This document shows positions 22,646 to 33,539 of a DNA stretch of 64,000 nt, piece by piece (position 1 is the first letter of the stretch; each line of letters begins with the position of its first letter). This stretch comes from Lates calcarifer. Taxonomy: Eukaryota > Chordata > Actinopteri > Centropomidae. The position numbers and the translations under genes were made by a program. Location of the stretch: assembly GCF_001640805.2 (NCBI RefSeq), contig NC_066833.1, positions 13,844,183-13,908,182 of the forward strand, given 5' to 3'. The notes under the pieces are model-generated. The model saw nothing but the letters and a program-made list of their open reading frames with translations. It was not told the origin of the DNA and made no database searches.

Positions 22646-25600
22646 TACATACATACACACAGAGAAACACACTGGGGCCTAGCCTGACTCACCCAGTGTT
22701 GACAGGACAATACGCAGCTCAGCACCCATCACTGTGCCGTTGCCCTCCTTGTCAAAGACACGCAGACCCTCAACGTAGTCCTCGAATCCTGCCTTGTTTG
22801 GGCTGTTGATGATGGTCTGGAGCATGGGCAGGAAAGCCTCAAACTCTACTCTCTTGTTGGCCATGTCTGCGTGAAGGGGGACAGAAATGACAGTCAGCTG
22901 CCTCCAGAGGTGAACGAACCACGCAGGTCTGAGACAACAGGCACCATGTGGACAAAATGCTTGTCAACACATTTCAACATTTATATTTTTCACCTCTTTA
23001 CTACAGGTTCTGCTGCTCTTCAGGTTCATGATGGAGCATGGTGAGGCTTTGTGAAAAAATGCCATTTTTGGACGGATACATGTTTTATTTATTGCTTTAT
23101 TTTTTTATTTATGATCTGCTCTGGTGTTTTGCAGAGTATAGTGTAACATGCAGTCAGTAGTGATTAAGCATCATGTTGCCATTTAGGTTAAAGGTTACAG
23201 AAATTTATGCCTGTATTGCCTGTCTGTGCAGACTAATCAGGGGCTCTATAAAGTAAAAAAACTTAAGGAAATAAACAGTATAAAGAGCAATGTTGCACTG
23301 ACCTTTTAAGTTTCAAATCTGTTGTGTGTCTGACCACACTAACTATCCCAGCAGGATGTGGACAGGTGTGGGCTTCTACCCATGTGACCACACATAACTG
23401 CAATGTTGCTTTGCATAGTGCATAGTGCATAGAGCATAGTGCTGTGCTTCACTGCATAGTTACAATTTCAGCCACTAGCTGGCAGCACAAACAGTATTTC
23501 AGCCTGTTAGTGTTAATTCTAAATATACTGTTATTCAAAGGTGGAGATTTTGTCCCAGCTTCACTTGATCTGTTCCATGTGTTCTCTCAACAGCACATTT
23601 TTGATGAGCAGATGAAACCAGCTACTCTGATTGGAAATGACTGGTTCCAGCCACAAATGCAGTTACTAATAATCTAGCAATGGTCAAAATGCATAGGAGT
23701 TGCATTTGTGCCAAAAAATGAGAGGGAGCCACACACACTCTATGCACCACCTCAGACAAATCAGCTCTCTGTTCAATTGATCGTTTGTAACAAAGTTCCT
23801 TTTAAAGTGCTGTTAGAAATAACTGGGACTAAGACCAGAAGCAGCACTGTATCTTGTATGTCCAGTAATCTTGTAATATTTCAGTGCCAAGAGATTTAAT
23901 ATGTTGCAAAATGAATGAATACTTAGAAGAATTATTGAGCATCAAATTATCCAATGTAAATGTAATGAAGCATCCAAAACCTTTAGATCTATCTATCACT
24001 AATTTTGACCCAATTCAATGACAGTTACTAAACATCTCTCTCACCATCAGCAGAGGGGTTTCCCAGCAGCTTGTTCACCTCCTTGTTGGTGGGGTTCTGT
24101 CCCAGAGCGCGCATGATGTCAGCGATCTGGTTGTAAGCCACCTTGTTGTCACCCACCCTGTCAAACAGACCAAAGGCCTCCCTGTAGTCTGCAGAGCGGA
24201 GGAAAAGAGGATGTCATCGTCTTAATGAATACAACAGACATCTGTGTTTGTGTGTGTCTGAAGTGAGTTTATAATGACTAAAACCTTAATCTTGTATAGT
24301 ATAATATTTATTATTATATTTATTATTATATTCCTTGACTGTTCAGCAGTGATAGTATGGTAATTCCTATAGAAACTGATATTTCCTGTAGAAACTTAAA
24401 ATTACTCTACACAGCGTGCAGTTTTTAGTATCTTATTTTTGGTGTTATAAATCATATTCCAGAATTACAATAAAAATGGTCTTTTCTGTGTTTATTTTAT
24501 TTCATTCATCACATTAAGTGTAACAATAGAACTAACAATGGTTCTATTTAGAAGTGAAGCAGTGTTTCACATTTAATTTCATGAACTACAGAATAATAAT
24601 CTGTGGTGGTCAGTGGTTGAAAATGGACAGAGGTAGTATTTGTATATGTAGGTAATATCTCTTGCTGCAAAATAAATTTTGATTTAATATAATACTAGTC
24701 AGTGGTATGCATTTCACCAAGTGGTTGTGGTACGCCTGCCAGCAGGTGGAAGCAGCTCCCCTACAAACTGACAAGAGAAACTTATAACAAGGACAAGACA
24801 TCTTTATAGGTTGTGGCTCCTGTCAACCTTCATACTATTTCTATCTCAGCTGTCCCCTTCTCTCTCTCTCTCCCTCTCTCTCTCTCAGTAGGGCTAGGGA
24901 CTCTTTTAAAAGACTACCTTGGAATTGATAAACATAGCTGAGAATATGAGCCCCCCTCCTTTTAAAGGCAAGGCCCTCTGTGGGTGAGCTGAGTAAAAGT
25001 AGGGAATGCTGACTGCAGCGTAACAAGCAGCCGTCCAGACAACAGTCTGATGGTGTCCAATCCAGGGTTTATTAGGAACCAACAGCACACAGGTGTGTCC
25101 CTTTATCAAAACACTATCAATTTACTGTTCTTTGTTACTATTCTTCTGTAATACCTAAAATGAGCTGCTGACTTTATTTTGGCAGCTGTGTAAAAATTGT
25201 CCCCTCTTGGAACATGGTTTGAGCCTCATGTCAGCAGCAAGCTGCCAATAAACAATCTGCAAGTTGATATTAGGACTGGGATTGGCTCAATTTGTGACGC
25301 TTTGCCTCCAGTCACCAGTGAATTTAACTCATAAATGTAACCCTTCTCATCAGTGGTCTCCAGTCTTTAGTTATTATGTGATGCAATATGATTTCTTCCC
25401 CCATTTTTAAGATGAAACATGCCAGTCTATTGTGGTTATAATCATGTTCAGCCCAAAGCCCTGATACACTACAGACTAGAACTTGCAAAATATTGCCTTG
25501 ATTTTCCACTGACAACCACCTGATATTCTTCCAGGTTTTTGTATTAGCCATGCAAATATTTGATGCAGTGTTCAACATTTTATTTGACTCAGCTGTGCTG

Positions 25601-27040
25601 CTGAAAACTGACTGACTTTTCTTTCTTTAATATTTTTTGCAATTTCTTTATGGCATTTTAAAAGTATACTTCAAATTTTCTGGATGTTTGAATGGGTTCA
25701 AAGCTTAATACAGCCAAAATTAGTTTTCATGAGCCATCTGGTATTCTCAAGGAATGTCAAAACACAAAAATGACAGAGGTGACCATCTGTCACGAACACT
25801 TTTAAGAACCATTACCAATTCTGCTGCAGTTTGTCATTGAGCTTATGTTTGTCTCTGAGACTAGGCCACGGTTCTATTCAGTGGTTTACTATCACACTTG
25901 ACAGTTTCTGGCATAGTAATTGGCTTCTTTGGCTTGCCAGGACCGTGGGCCAAGAGATTCTCAAGAGAAAGATGAGTTGATGAGTGTCATGTTGTTGCAA
26001 AGGTAAAATCAGGTTTACTCACCCTCAATCTGATCTGCGCTGAATTCCACCTAGAAGCCAATACAGAGCAGCCATGTTAGTATTACATGTACAAATACAG
26101 GAGTTTTGACGTGCTATGTCATCAGCAATACAATCACTCATTGTAATCTAGATTAATCAATCAGGTCTAAACTAGGATTAAACTTGTCTCTTTGCCAAAA
26201 TTAGCTTCACGTGGTGGCACCTGATCTCTAGAGGTCCATCTTTAGCTACATTAACATGTCCACATTTGGTGTCACCCTGCACTGCCATCACACATTAGTC
26301 ACCACTCTGTTAGCCCAATCCAGAGAGCTGGGGGTGTGGTCTGAGCCACTGTGAGCTATCCATGGTTCTAGTCTATTCTGCTCAGTCCTCCGCACAACTC
26401 ATACTGTGGTCCTTCAAACCTGCAGCTGCTCTCACTAACTGACTATTAACTGTGCATCCACTCACAGATGTGTATAGAAATGTGTCCAGCCACTGTTATT
26501 TTGTACTTTGTCAGTCATGTAGTAGGGAAGATAGATGTGCATTAAACAAAAAAGATCCTTAATTAAACAAGATTTTGACCTCCTCCTCCAACACCACCAT
26601 CTTTTTTTCTTGGAAATGATGCATATACTTAGGCTGCATCTGTCCTGTACATAACTTGACTCCTATAGTCAAAGTAGTCTCAGCAGTGTTCTGTTAATCT
26701 CACATTGCCCTTCCTTCAAATGTATGAAAACAAAAAGAAAAAAAAGACACTGCTTTTGCCTGGGGATCTCTCCCATTTTGTAAACTATTGCAGTAGGTCT
26801 AGCTCTGTCATACTACTCTGAGTGTAGAAGTCATATCCCAACTCCTCCTGAGCGGCCATCATCCTATCTCCGTCCCTTCCCACAGCGGACCACATCATGC
26901 TCTCACAGTAACTGTACCTTGACGGCAGACAGGTCGACAGCGGGAGCTGCAGGAGCAGGGGCTGGCTCGGGTGCTGGCGCAGGTGCTGGTGCAGGTTCGG
27001 CCTTCTTGGCGGGAGCCTTAGGGTCCTTCTTGGGTGCCAT
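21974..27040 (-). CDS. myl1: myl1, fast skeletal myosin essential light chain 1 (complete)
   Basis: Myosin essential (alkali) light chain; it wraps the first IQ motif of the myosin heavy-chain neck in fast muscle. Six minus-strand exons: 27040-26918, 26050-26023, 24188-24045, 22866-22693, 22561-22484, 22002-21974. They give 576 nt, or 191 residues, the usual MLC1f length. The first 41 residues are the long A1-type extension: [16 protein letters not shown] followed by a Pro/Ala linker, known to touch actin in this family. The rest is a calmodulin-like fold with degenerate EF-hands ([23 protein letters not shown]) and ends [11 protein letters not shown]. All junctions are GT-AG and in frame. 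No separate short (MLC3f) first exon was recognised; in fish that isoform is usually a separate gene. Tail-to-tail with map2. Confidence 0.95.
22484..22561 (-). CDS. myl1: myl1 exon 5
   Basis: 78 nt after CCCCTACAG. It encodes [20 protein letters not shown] and GCVNYE; the donor is GAGG|GTAAGC. Confidence 0.95.
22607..22656. repeat. (AC)n-(ATAC)n microsatellite in myl1 intron 4
   Basis: About 17 AC units followed by ATAC units, in the 131-nt intron between myl1 exons 4 and 5. It lies in the upstream half of that short intron, so repeat length could affect splicing distance. Confidence 0.95.
22693..22866 (-). CDS. myl1: myl1 exon 4 (central lobe)
   Basis: 174 nt after TTCACGCAG. It encodes [20 protein letters not shown] through [20 protein letters not shown]; the donor is CTGG|GTGAGT. 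Confidence 0.95.
22867..24044 (-). other. myl1 intron 3
   Basis: A GCATAGT-type tandem repeat lies at 23412-23440. No exon or known element seen. Confidence 0.6.
24045..24188 (-). CDS. myl1: myl1 exon 3 (EF-hand 1 region)
   Basis: 144 nt after CTCTGCAG. It encodes [20 protein letters not shown] through LGNPSAD; the donor is GATG|GTGAGA. Confidence 0.95.
24189..26022 (-). other. myl1 intron 2
   Basis: AT-rich, with a (TC)n stretch at 24859-24886. Nothing coding recognised. Confidence 0.6.
26023..26050 (-). CDS. myl1: myl1 exon 2 (28 nt)
   Basis: Micro-exon VEFSADQIE between GGCTTCTAG and GAGG|GTGAGT, phase 0 to 1. FSADQIE starts the first helix of the light-chain core. Confidence 0.93.
26051..26917 (-). 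other. myl1 intron 1
   Basis: 867 bp. I looked for an internal MLC3f-type promoter exon with a short ATG peptide and a phase-0 donor and saw none that was convincing. Confidence 0.5.
26918..27040 (-). CDS. myl1: myl1 exon 1 (MLC1f N-terminal extension)
   Basis: ATG at 27040-27038 in context CTAAAATGG. 41 codons: Lys-rich start, Pro/Ala linker and AVDLSAVK, then donor GTCAAG|GTACAG in phase 0. Confidence 0.94.
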
Positions 27041-27138
27041 TTTAGCAGATAGTAGAAACTACTTTGTCCCTGAAACACAGACAATTCCCGGTTCGGGTGA
27101 CAACACAAGGAGTGTAGCACAGAATGGAGGGGACTCGG
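27041..27138 (-). other. myl1: myl1 5' UTR (predicted)
   Basis: About 98 nt between the start site expected 25-30 bp below the TATA box and the ATG. A TTTCAG at 27075-27070 could be a splice acceptor, but the nearby TATA box makes an unspliced leader simpler. Confidence 0.45.
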
Positions 27139-27161
27139 AGCAAGAAATCACCGTCTGGGCG

Positions 27162-27171
27162 TATATATATG
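27162..27171 (-). promoter_or_regulatory. myl1 TATA box
   Basis: Minus-strand CATATATATA, about 126 bp upstream of the ATG. Strongly expressed sarcomeric genes commonly have TATA promoters. The initiation site is inferred, not seen. Confidence 0.6.
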
Positions 27172-27240
27172 AGGCTATTTTTCCTTTTGACCCCCGTCAA
27201 CGCTGTCCCCGTGTAAGGATTGGATAGTTGATGGGAGGGG

Positions 27241-27260
27241 GTGTGTGTGTGTGTGTGTGT
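27241..27260. repeat. (GT)10 microsatellite upstream of myl1
   Basis: Uninterrupted GT repeat followed by a G-rich stretch, 75-95 bp beyond the myl1 TATA box. Confidence 0.9.
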
Positions 27261-27269
27261 GGTGGGGGG

Positions 27270-30190
27270 TCCTCACTAAACATGGAATACAGGGCTGCGC
27301 GCCAGAAAGTGTTTATCCATGCGATATAGCTATAATCAAAAACGAAAACATTGGAAACAGTGTGAAAGGTTACCTGGGGCCATGCGATTTCCTCTGGACC
27401 CCTCAGTGAACAGCCCCACATTTACGCACACCGTTGCGCACCATAACGCACAGTCTGGATTCATTCATGTTTATTTGTGGGGGATTTAACGCTTTTACAT
27501 TTGACGATGTTAAAAAAAATCTGTTTTACTGTTATATGTTTTTACTATATGACCTCGTGGATCACGTGAACACTAATGTGCAACTACAGTCTCAAGAAAT
27601 ATGACGATTAAAGCCTGAATGGAGCATTGAGGAGGGGGGGGGGGTGTTTCGCGAAGTGAATAATTTATTCAGTGTGGAGCTGTGTAATATCTTACACACC
27701 CTGGTAAACATCAGCCTCTATCAGGTAGAAATTAATGCTTCAGTGAATGGTCAGAAATAAGATACTGGAAATAAGGCGAGGAGGGTTTCCCAGAAAAGAA
27801 AACGCATGTCATGGTCTTATGCCATGAGCACTGTATCAGGGTAGATCTGGGATGTGTTTGATGGTAGCTTAACCTAAACTCTTTTCACTCACCTTTTAGT
27901 TCGATGCCTTTATCTGCTTTTATCCTTTAAGTCACATATTCAGGAGTCAGGTCTCACATTAGCAGTGTTCAACTCAACCTGGTGGAGGTTATGTCAGGAT
28001 ATCAGTATATGTGTTCATCATTATCATAATTAGACACATTTTATGTCACCATAACATCAGTGATGTGAGTATTACTCATCTCTGACTGCAAATCTACTGG
28101 ACCCATCAGAAGTTCCATCTAATGCTGTGCAGTCAAGCATTGTACTGTACTTTATTTTCAATTCTGGCATGGATCCCAGAGTTTCCAGAAACACCTACAT
28201 CATCAGACTGAGTTTGGGGAAAATGTATAGAAGATGTGTATAAAATGATGTATCGAGGACATCTGCATCTGATGTAATGACACAGCCATAAAAACATGGC
28301 ATATTTAGACAAATATTTTATTCAGTATGATCAGTATCGAGGCTTTCAATGAAGTGCTGAAACCAACCCATTAAGAATATATATCTTAGTGTCAAACAGT
28401 GAGGTAAACTGAAAAAGAAATAAAATGCAAGAGAAAAACAAAAATATGAAGAAGCGACTGACCAAACTAGCTCAAATTAGTATTTTAGAAATTGCCACAG
28501 GACCAGGCTTTAGGTGGACAGGTGGTGGAAGTGCTGTCTTTCAGATCTAAAAAGAGCCATTGTTTATTTCTAGTTACTGACAATGTATGTTGAGTAGAGC
28601 AGCACCTGTGTTCAGTTTAGGGTCTCTGTGTTGGTGAGCGGTCACCACCGCTCCCAGGGGAGGATGTGACGTGAAAGCACAGAGTGCTGGAGATCTGCAG
28701 GAGCTTTCAGCTGCTGATGCCAGTAACCCGGACAAGGCTAAGAGTGCAAATTCTGTCTTCTTAATTCTTGTCTATATCTGTCTCTCAGTGCCAGCGGTGC
28801 CGCCGTGCCCCCACCACCATGACGGGGCCCAGTGGTGACGGAACTGCATAAATTCCTCCACTCTTCAGGCCCTTCCCTCCCCCCACCCGCTTGCTTTCAC
28901 TGACCCCATCTCCACGAGGGCAAGCCAGAGAAAGCCTTAGTCCCTCAGCTGTCATCTGGGCTCACCCACGGCACCCCACTGCACCTTCTCCGAGTCTGAC
29001 TTCCCTTCGCTCCCTCCCCCGATAGAAACTCTGCCCCGGTCCTTGCACCTGTGCTGCAGTCCAATCTGAGCTCCACTATAGAATCTTAATGGATTCAGCA
29101 GTGTGCTAGAGCTGGGCTTTATTAAGATGTGATGGCAGGTCAGCTGGAGTAAAGAAAAAAAAGCGGTATCAAGTTTATTTGGCAAGCAACTGTACCAAGG
29201 TTTGTTATGTGAATTATATACAGCACGGAACAGTTGTGTGTGATCTCAAGTAATCCATTGCAGACATTTAGTTTTTTTGGGGGGGATTTAATTTTTTATT
29301 TTTATTTTTTCATCCAGAACAAGTTACAACACAGTGTATGAGCTGTGTCAACACACTGAACCTGTTACATTTCTGCTATTGCTTGGTCTCTGTAATTCCA
29401 GTGCCAGTTCCCAGTTTTCATGTCCAATAACAAAAAACACCCATCAAAACGATGGTTTGCTCTTTGTGGTTAATGTTTGCTCCTGCAGCCTGAACAAACA
29501 GGTCTCTAAATACATTTTAGTGTAGTGTTACTGAGTCATTCTAAGTATCACATTAGTAAAGATAAACGATCTCCTCCCTCTGACTAAACATGTGACCCTT
29601 TCCTTATTCATCATCAGTGTGCAGCTCCTTTGGGAAAACCATACTGGAGATGTAAGGTCAGATCTTCTAAAGTAGGGAGGGCACTGTATAGTAAAGGGCA
29701 CAGTAGTGACACACTCTCTCTGAAGATCGATTTCACCATCCTTGGAGACCACCAATGCCATCCATGAATCATGTAGAATGAGGAAAGAGGAAGCAGAAGT
29801 TCTAATTAAAAAGCTCAATAGGTCACATGAGGCTGTTTAGTAATTCAAACATTCCTCAGGGGCAGAGATGTCATTAGAAAAAAAAAGTGTGCAGTGTTTC
29901 CCACATATAGACATGTTGCCAGTTTAACACAGTTGGTGGCATTATATTAAATTCTGCATCTCTGGCCCGACTCAACAAAATACACACAATGCATCCAAGA
30001 CAGGGGCATGAGTAATAACACAACCTTTGAGTTGGCTTTGTGACAAATTGTTGCAGCATATAAAAGCTGACATTTCACCATACAAAGATACAGTGTACAC
30101 ACGAATACAGCAATACAGGGTTTAGACTTATTGCAAGGTACCTTTATGTAGGACAGTAACCAGGAAAAGAAACAGTAAACAAGACTGAAA
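27270..30190. other. Intergenic, myl1 upstream flank with E-box cluster
   Basis: No gene seen. Five E-boxes of the muscle bHLH type lie at 28519-28524, 28603-28608, 28708-28713, 29046-29051 and 29141-29146, in a segment (28500-29150) that is richer in GC than its surroundings. Confidence 0.4.
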
Positions 30191-30223
30191 GTCCACAGCC
30201 ATTATCACACCTCTGTGAAGTTG

Positions 30224-30775
30224 TACTTTTGCTAAGTGCTAACATCAACATGCTAATATACATGCTCACAATGACATTGTGAACATGCTGATGTTTGGCA
30301 GGAATAATGTCTTCACCATAGCTTAGTGTGCACCTGTACTATGTCACTCATAGTACAGGTGAAACTGAATGTTGCCTCTTTTGCACAGGTTGGACACATT
30401 TAAATTTTGAGCTGATGAAAACTCAGTGGATATTCATAATTATTACAGTTCATCTGAAGGGGAAGATAAATATGTGGACAAAATTTTATGACAGGCCATC
30501 CGGTAGTTACTGAGACATTTCACCAAAATGGCCCTAGACGAAAAGTCAGCAAATTACAAAAGTCAGTTATTTCACATGATAAGTGTAAACCTTTACCTGT
30601 TGGTGGTACTAGATTAAAAGCTTGGGATCACTAAAAGCTGTTATTTGGCACCATGAATATCTGTACCAAATATAGTGGCAATCCACCCATTAGTTTTTGA
30701 GATATATCAGTCTGAACCAAAGTGATGGACTGACCAGCTGACTGACAATCATCCCTATAGTCATGGCGCTAACAT
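30224..30775 (+). repeat. Dispersed percomorph repeat (about 550 bp)
   Basis: Phrases such as GTGCTAACATCAACATGCTA, CATTGTGAACATGCTGATGT, ATGAATATCTGTACCAAAT, GTGGCAATCCACCCATTAGT and CAGTCTGAACCAAAGTGATG occur in the order known from a repeat scattered through percomorph genomes. It is degraded and non-coding. Confidence 0.7.
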
Positions 30776-30789
30776 GACAATAAATAAAT

Positions 30790-33460
30790 AAAATTAAACT
30801 GCAACCCTTTAAGCGACCTATCACCTGGGGGAGGTTCTTCCATTTTCATTGTACAATGCATGGATATTGTGCGTATATATTTTAAAACACAATATAAAAC
30901 AGAATTGTAAGAGGACATGGCTATGAAACCCAGTTTTTATGGGATCAGTGATGCTAAATTAAAGCACGCTGGAAAAGGAAAGATAGGTAAGAGAGGATGA
31001 AGTTAGCATGAGTACTACATTGCATAACTTATGCAGAGTGACTAGAGCCTGTCTTCCTCCAAACTCAGACAATACTGATCTATATATATCCTAGTTGGAC
31101 GGTGAATGACAGTTGTCAGAGCTGCTGATATTTTTTACTTGACCTGCATTCCCTCTTTGGCAGTCTGGTCTTCCAGTTGGCCAACATGTGCTCTAAAAGT
31201 GTGCCTTAGCTCTCTTCTAATCTTGACACAATCTTGAACAATCTCTTCTTTTCCTTCAGATCAATTGAGATGACAAAATATATGTAGGCTATAAAGCATT
31301 TGGTTCAATTAGTACAATAAAAATAGAGTGTCTATGTAATGACAGATACAAAAAAAAGATACAAAAGATTCAATTTCATTTCATTCAAATGTTATCACGA
31401 TGTTATCAAAATGGAACAGCACAAATGGGCTCGCATTTAAACAGAACACTATTATTTAGCCAGCTATACTTTATTTTATTTAAATGATTTCATCTAATTT
31501 ACATGTGCATCCTGGAGAGATTTTGTGGGGAAAGCTGTGGGCTACGAGATCTCAGACACAGGGATGAAAAATATGTTAATGGATTAAAGCAGAGACTTCA
31601 GTAAACTCAGTGGATTTTCATCAGTTAAGACAAAGAAGCTTTTTTGGAATATGCCACTTAAATTTCTTTTGCAAACTAATATGCTTGGACTTTTCTGTGT
31701 GACTTCCTCACGCTCTAGTTTTGTCCTTGAGTGGGGTGGTGGTGGGGGGGGGGCATTTCATAATATCACCTCTAGGTTTGCTTCAGGACAGGTGCTATAT
31801 GTGTCTCTGGAATGATGGTGTGATCTCAAGCACTGATGCCTGTGTGTTGCTTTGCATTTCTCAAATTCAACGTCCATTTCACAACATCTCTGACTTAGAT
31901 CCTGATGTGAACCCCAACTGAACAGAGGAAATGTCAGCCATACTACCAAAACCAGGACTAGAACAACACTGAAGTTGTGAGCTGTGAGCTCAGATTCTGT
32001 GAGGGAGAAATGACTCAAGGCAATGATTTTAAGACACAGCGCCTGTCCTAACCTTGCAGTCCTCCTGTGCTAAGTATGATTAATGAAATGTGAAGAACTT
32101 GAGCTTGAGAAAAAAAAAAAAACATGCGATGAGTGCAGTGTGGTGTAAGATTCCAAAGATGGCGGAGGCTCCCAGGTCATTGGCATGTTGCCTCTGTGGA
32201 GAGCTGGAGCGTTGAGGGGGTTGGTGCAGAGAAGGAAATGACAGGGAGCACTGATGAACTTCCTTTGCCGCAAAACACGCAGCGGAGGTCACACAGTCAG
32301 CCATCTGTGATGACTAGAGAGTAGATTTTGGACTCTGGTTCTATCCACCCAGCCCCACCACCACCACCATCATCCCCCAACCCCCCTTTTCAAACCCAGA
32401 GTGCTTCCTTCCCTGCCCTCCAACCATGCCAAAAGGAATGAGGCTGTAACTGAGCCTGGGGGGACAGATGGAGCCTATTTATAGTCCCTACAGAGAGGTG
32501 TGAAGTTTCTTGGGATTTCTAAGAGCGGGGGCCATGGCTCCTTAAGGGGGCTGATGCAGCCTCTGTGGCCCGCATGCTCTCTCTCCCTCCCTCGCTCTCT
32601 CTCAAAAGCCCTCCACTGGCCACACAGGGATTAGATGGGGGCAGGCTAAACAAAGCTACTCCCTGCCCTTTTTCACTGAGGACACCACATCACTACAGAG
32701 GAAGGGAATCCGATAGTGGCCAAAGGGGACAGTCTCTTTCTTCTTTTTCTCCAGCTGATGACTTGATCTTCCTTTAACACTGCCAAGGCTAAAGTTGCTG
32801 CCGCAGTCAGGACAATCACACTGTCTTAATGTCATGATGCCATCACCCAAAACAAGAATGGTGACGCTGTGCGAGGGTCTTCATCTTAGCTGACAGCACA
32901 TACTGTAACAGTGAATCAGGATTAGAGTAAAGTACAATTTTAAAGCTAGTGATAATAGTACACATGATAACCCTATTATAGTTATGGAGACTTGAGTGAA
33001 CCACTTTGTGATAAAGACTCTTCCAGAAGTTATTATTATTATAACTATTACTATAATTATTACAAAGGTGATTGATTGACTTAAAAGCAGTTAAAATACA
33101 TTTCAAGTTATTTTATTAAAGTATTAAGAACTGGACTTACTCCTGGTCCATGAAACTGGCCAGTACTCACTATGACCAACTAAGTCACTACCACTGCTAC
33201 TAGTATTGCTAATATATGTGTGCAATCCAGCTGAAGTGTGTTACTATAGAATGAAATAAGGTCGATGGGACACATCACTTTGGTTCACAAATTTCTGCAC
33301 TGGCTTAAAATACCACTATTGGTTCATATCACGCACTGAATGACATGGCTCATTTCTAATCTGCTGCCACATTATGAACCATCGAATCTCACATCATCAG
33401 TTCTGAGAGGCAATTCTGGACTGTTCACTCGTGTCTTGCTGTGCACTGTAAATCATACTC
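30790..33460. other. Intergenic region with candidate muscle enhancer
   Basis: No gene recognised. It contains the MEF2 and E-box pair at 32465-32484 and a C-rich CCACCACCACC stretch near 32350. Small open frames show no similarity. Confidence 0.5.
32465..32484. promoter_or_regulatory. MEF2 consensus site next to an E-box
   Basis: CTATTTATAG at 32475-32484 matches the MEF2 consensus YTAWWWWTAR exactly, and CAGATG (CANNTG) lies 4 bp before it. The pair is 5.4 kb upstream of myl1 and could serve as a distal muscle element. A single pair can occur by chance. Confidence 0.35.
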
Positions 33461-33469
33461 TCTGGTGTG

Positions 33470-33537
33470 TTACGAAAAGCACTTTGAATTGGCCTGTTTT
33501 CGAAAGATGCTATACAAATAAACATGCCTTGTTTTAA
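33470..33537 (+). mobile_element. LINE/SINE 3' tail fragment
   Basis: GAAAAGCACTTTGAATTGGC followed by GATGCTATACAAATAAACAT resembles the 3' tail of L2-type LINEs and their SINEs in fish (AGCACTTTGA...TGCTATACAAATAAA). Confidence 0.55.
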
Positions 33538-33539
33538 TA

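Noticed and set aside
24841..25109. Minus-strand open frames in myl1 intron 2
   Set aside because: Partly (TC)n repeat; no splice sites that link to the light-chain exons, which are already contiguous.
27069..27075. TTTCAG acceptor just upstream of the myl1 ATG, implying a 5' noncoding exon further up
   Set aside because: A TATA box lies only about 95 bp further upstream, leaving no room for an exon plus intron; kept only as a minor possibility.
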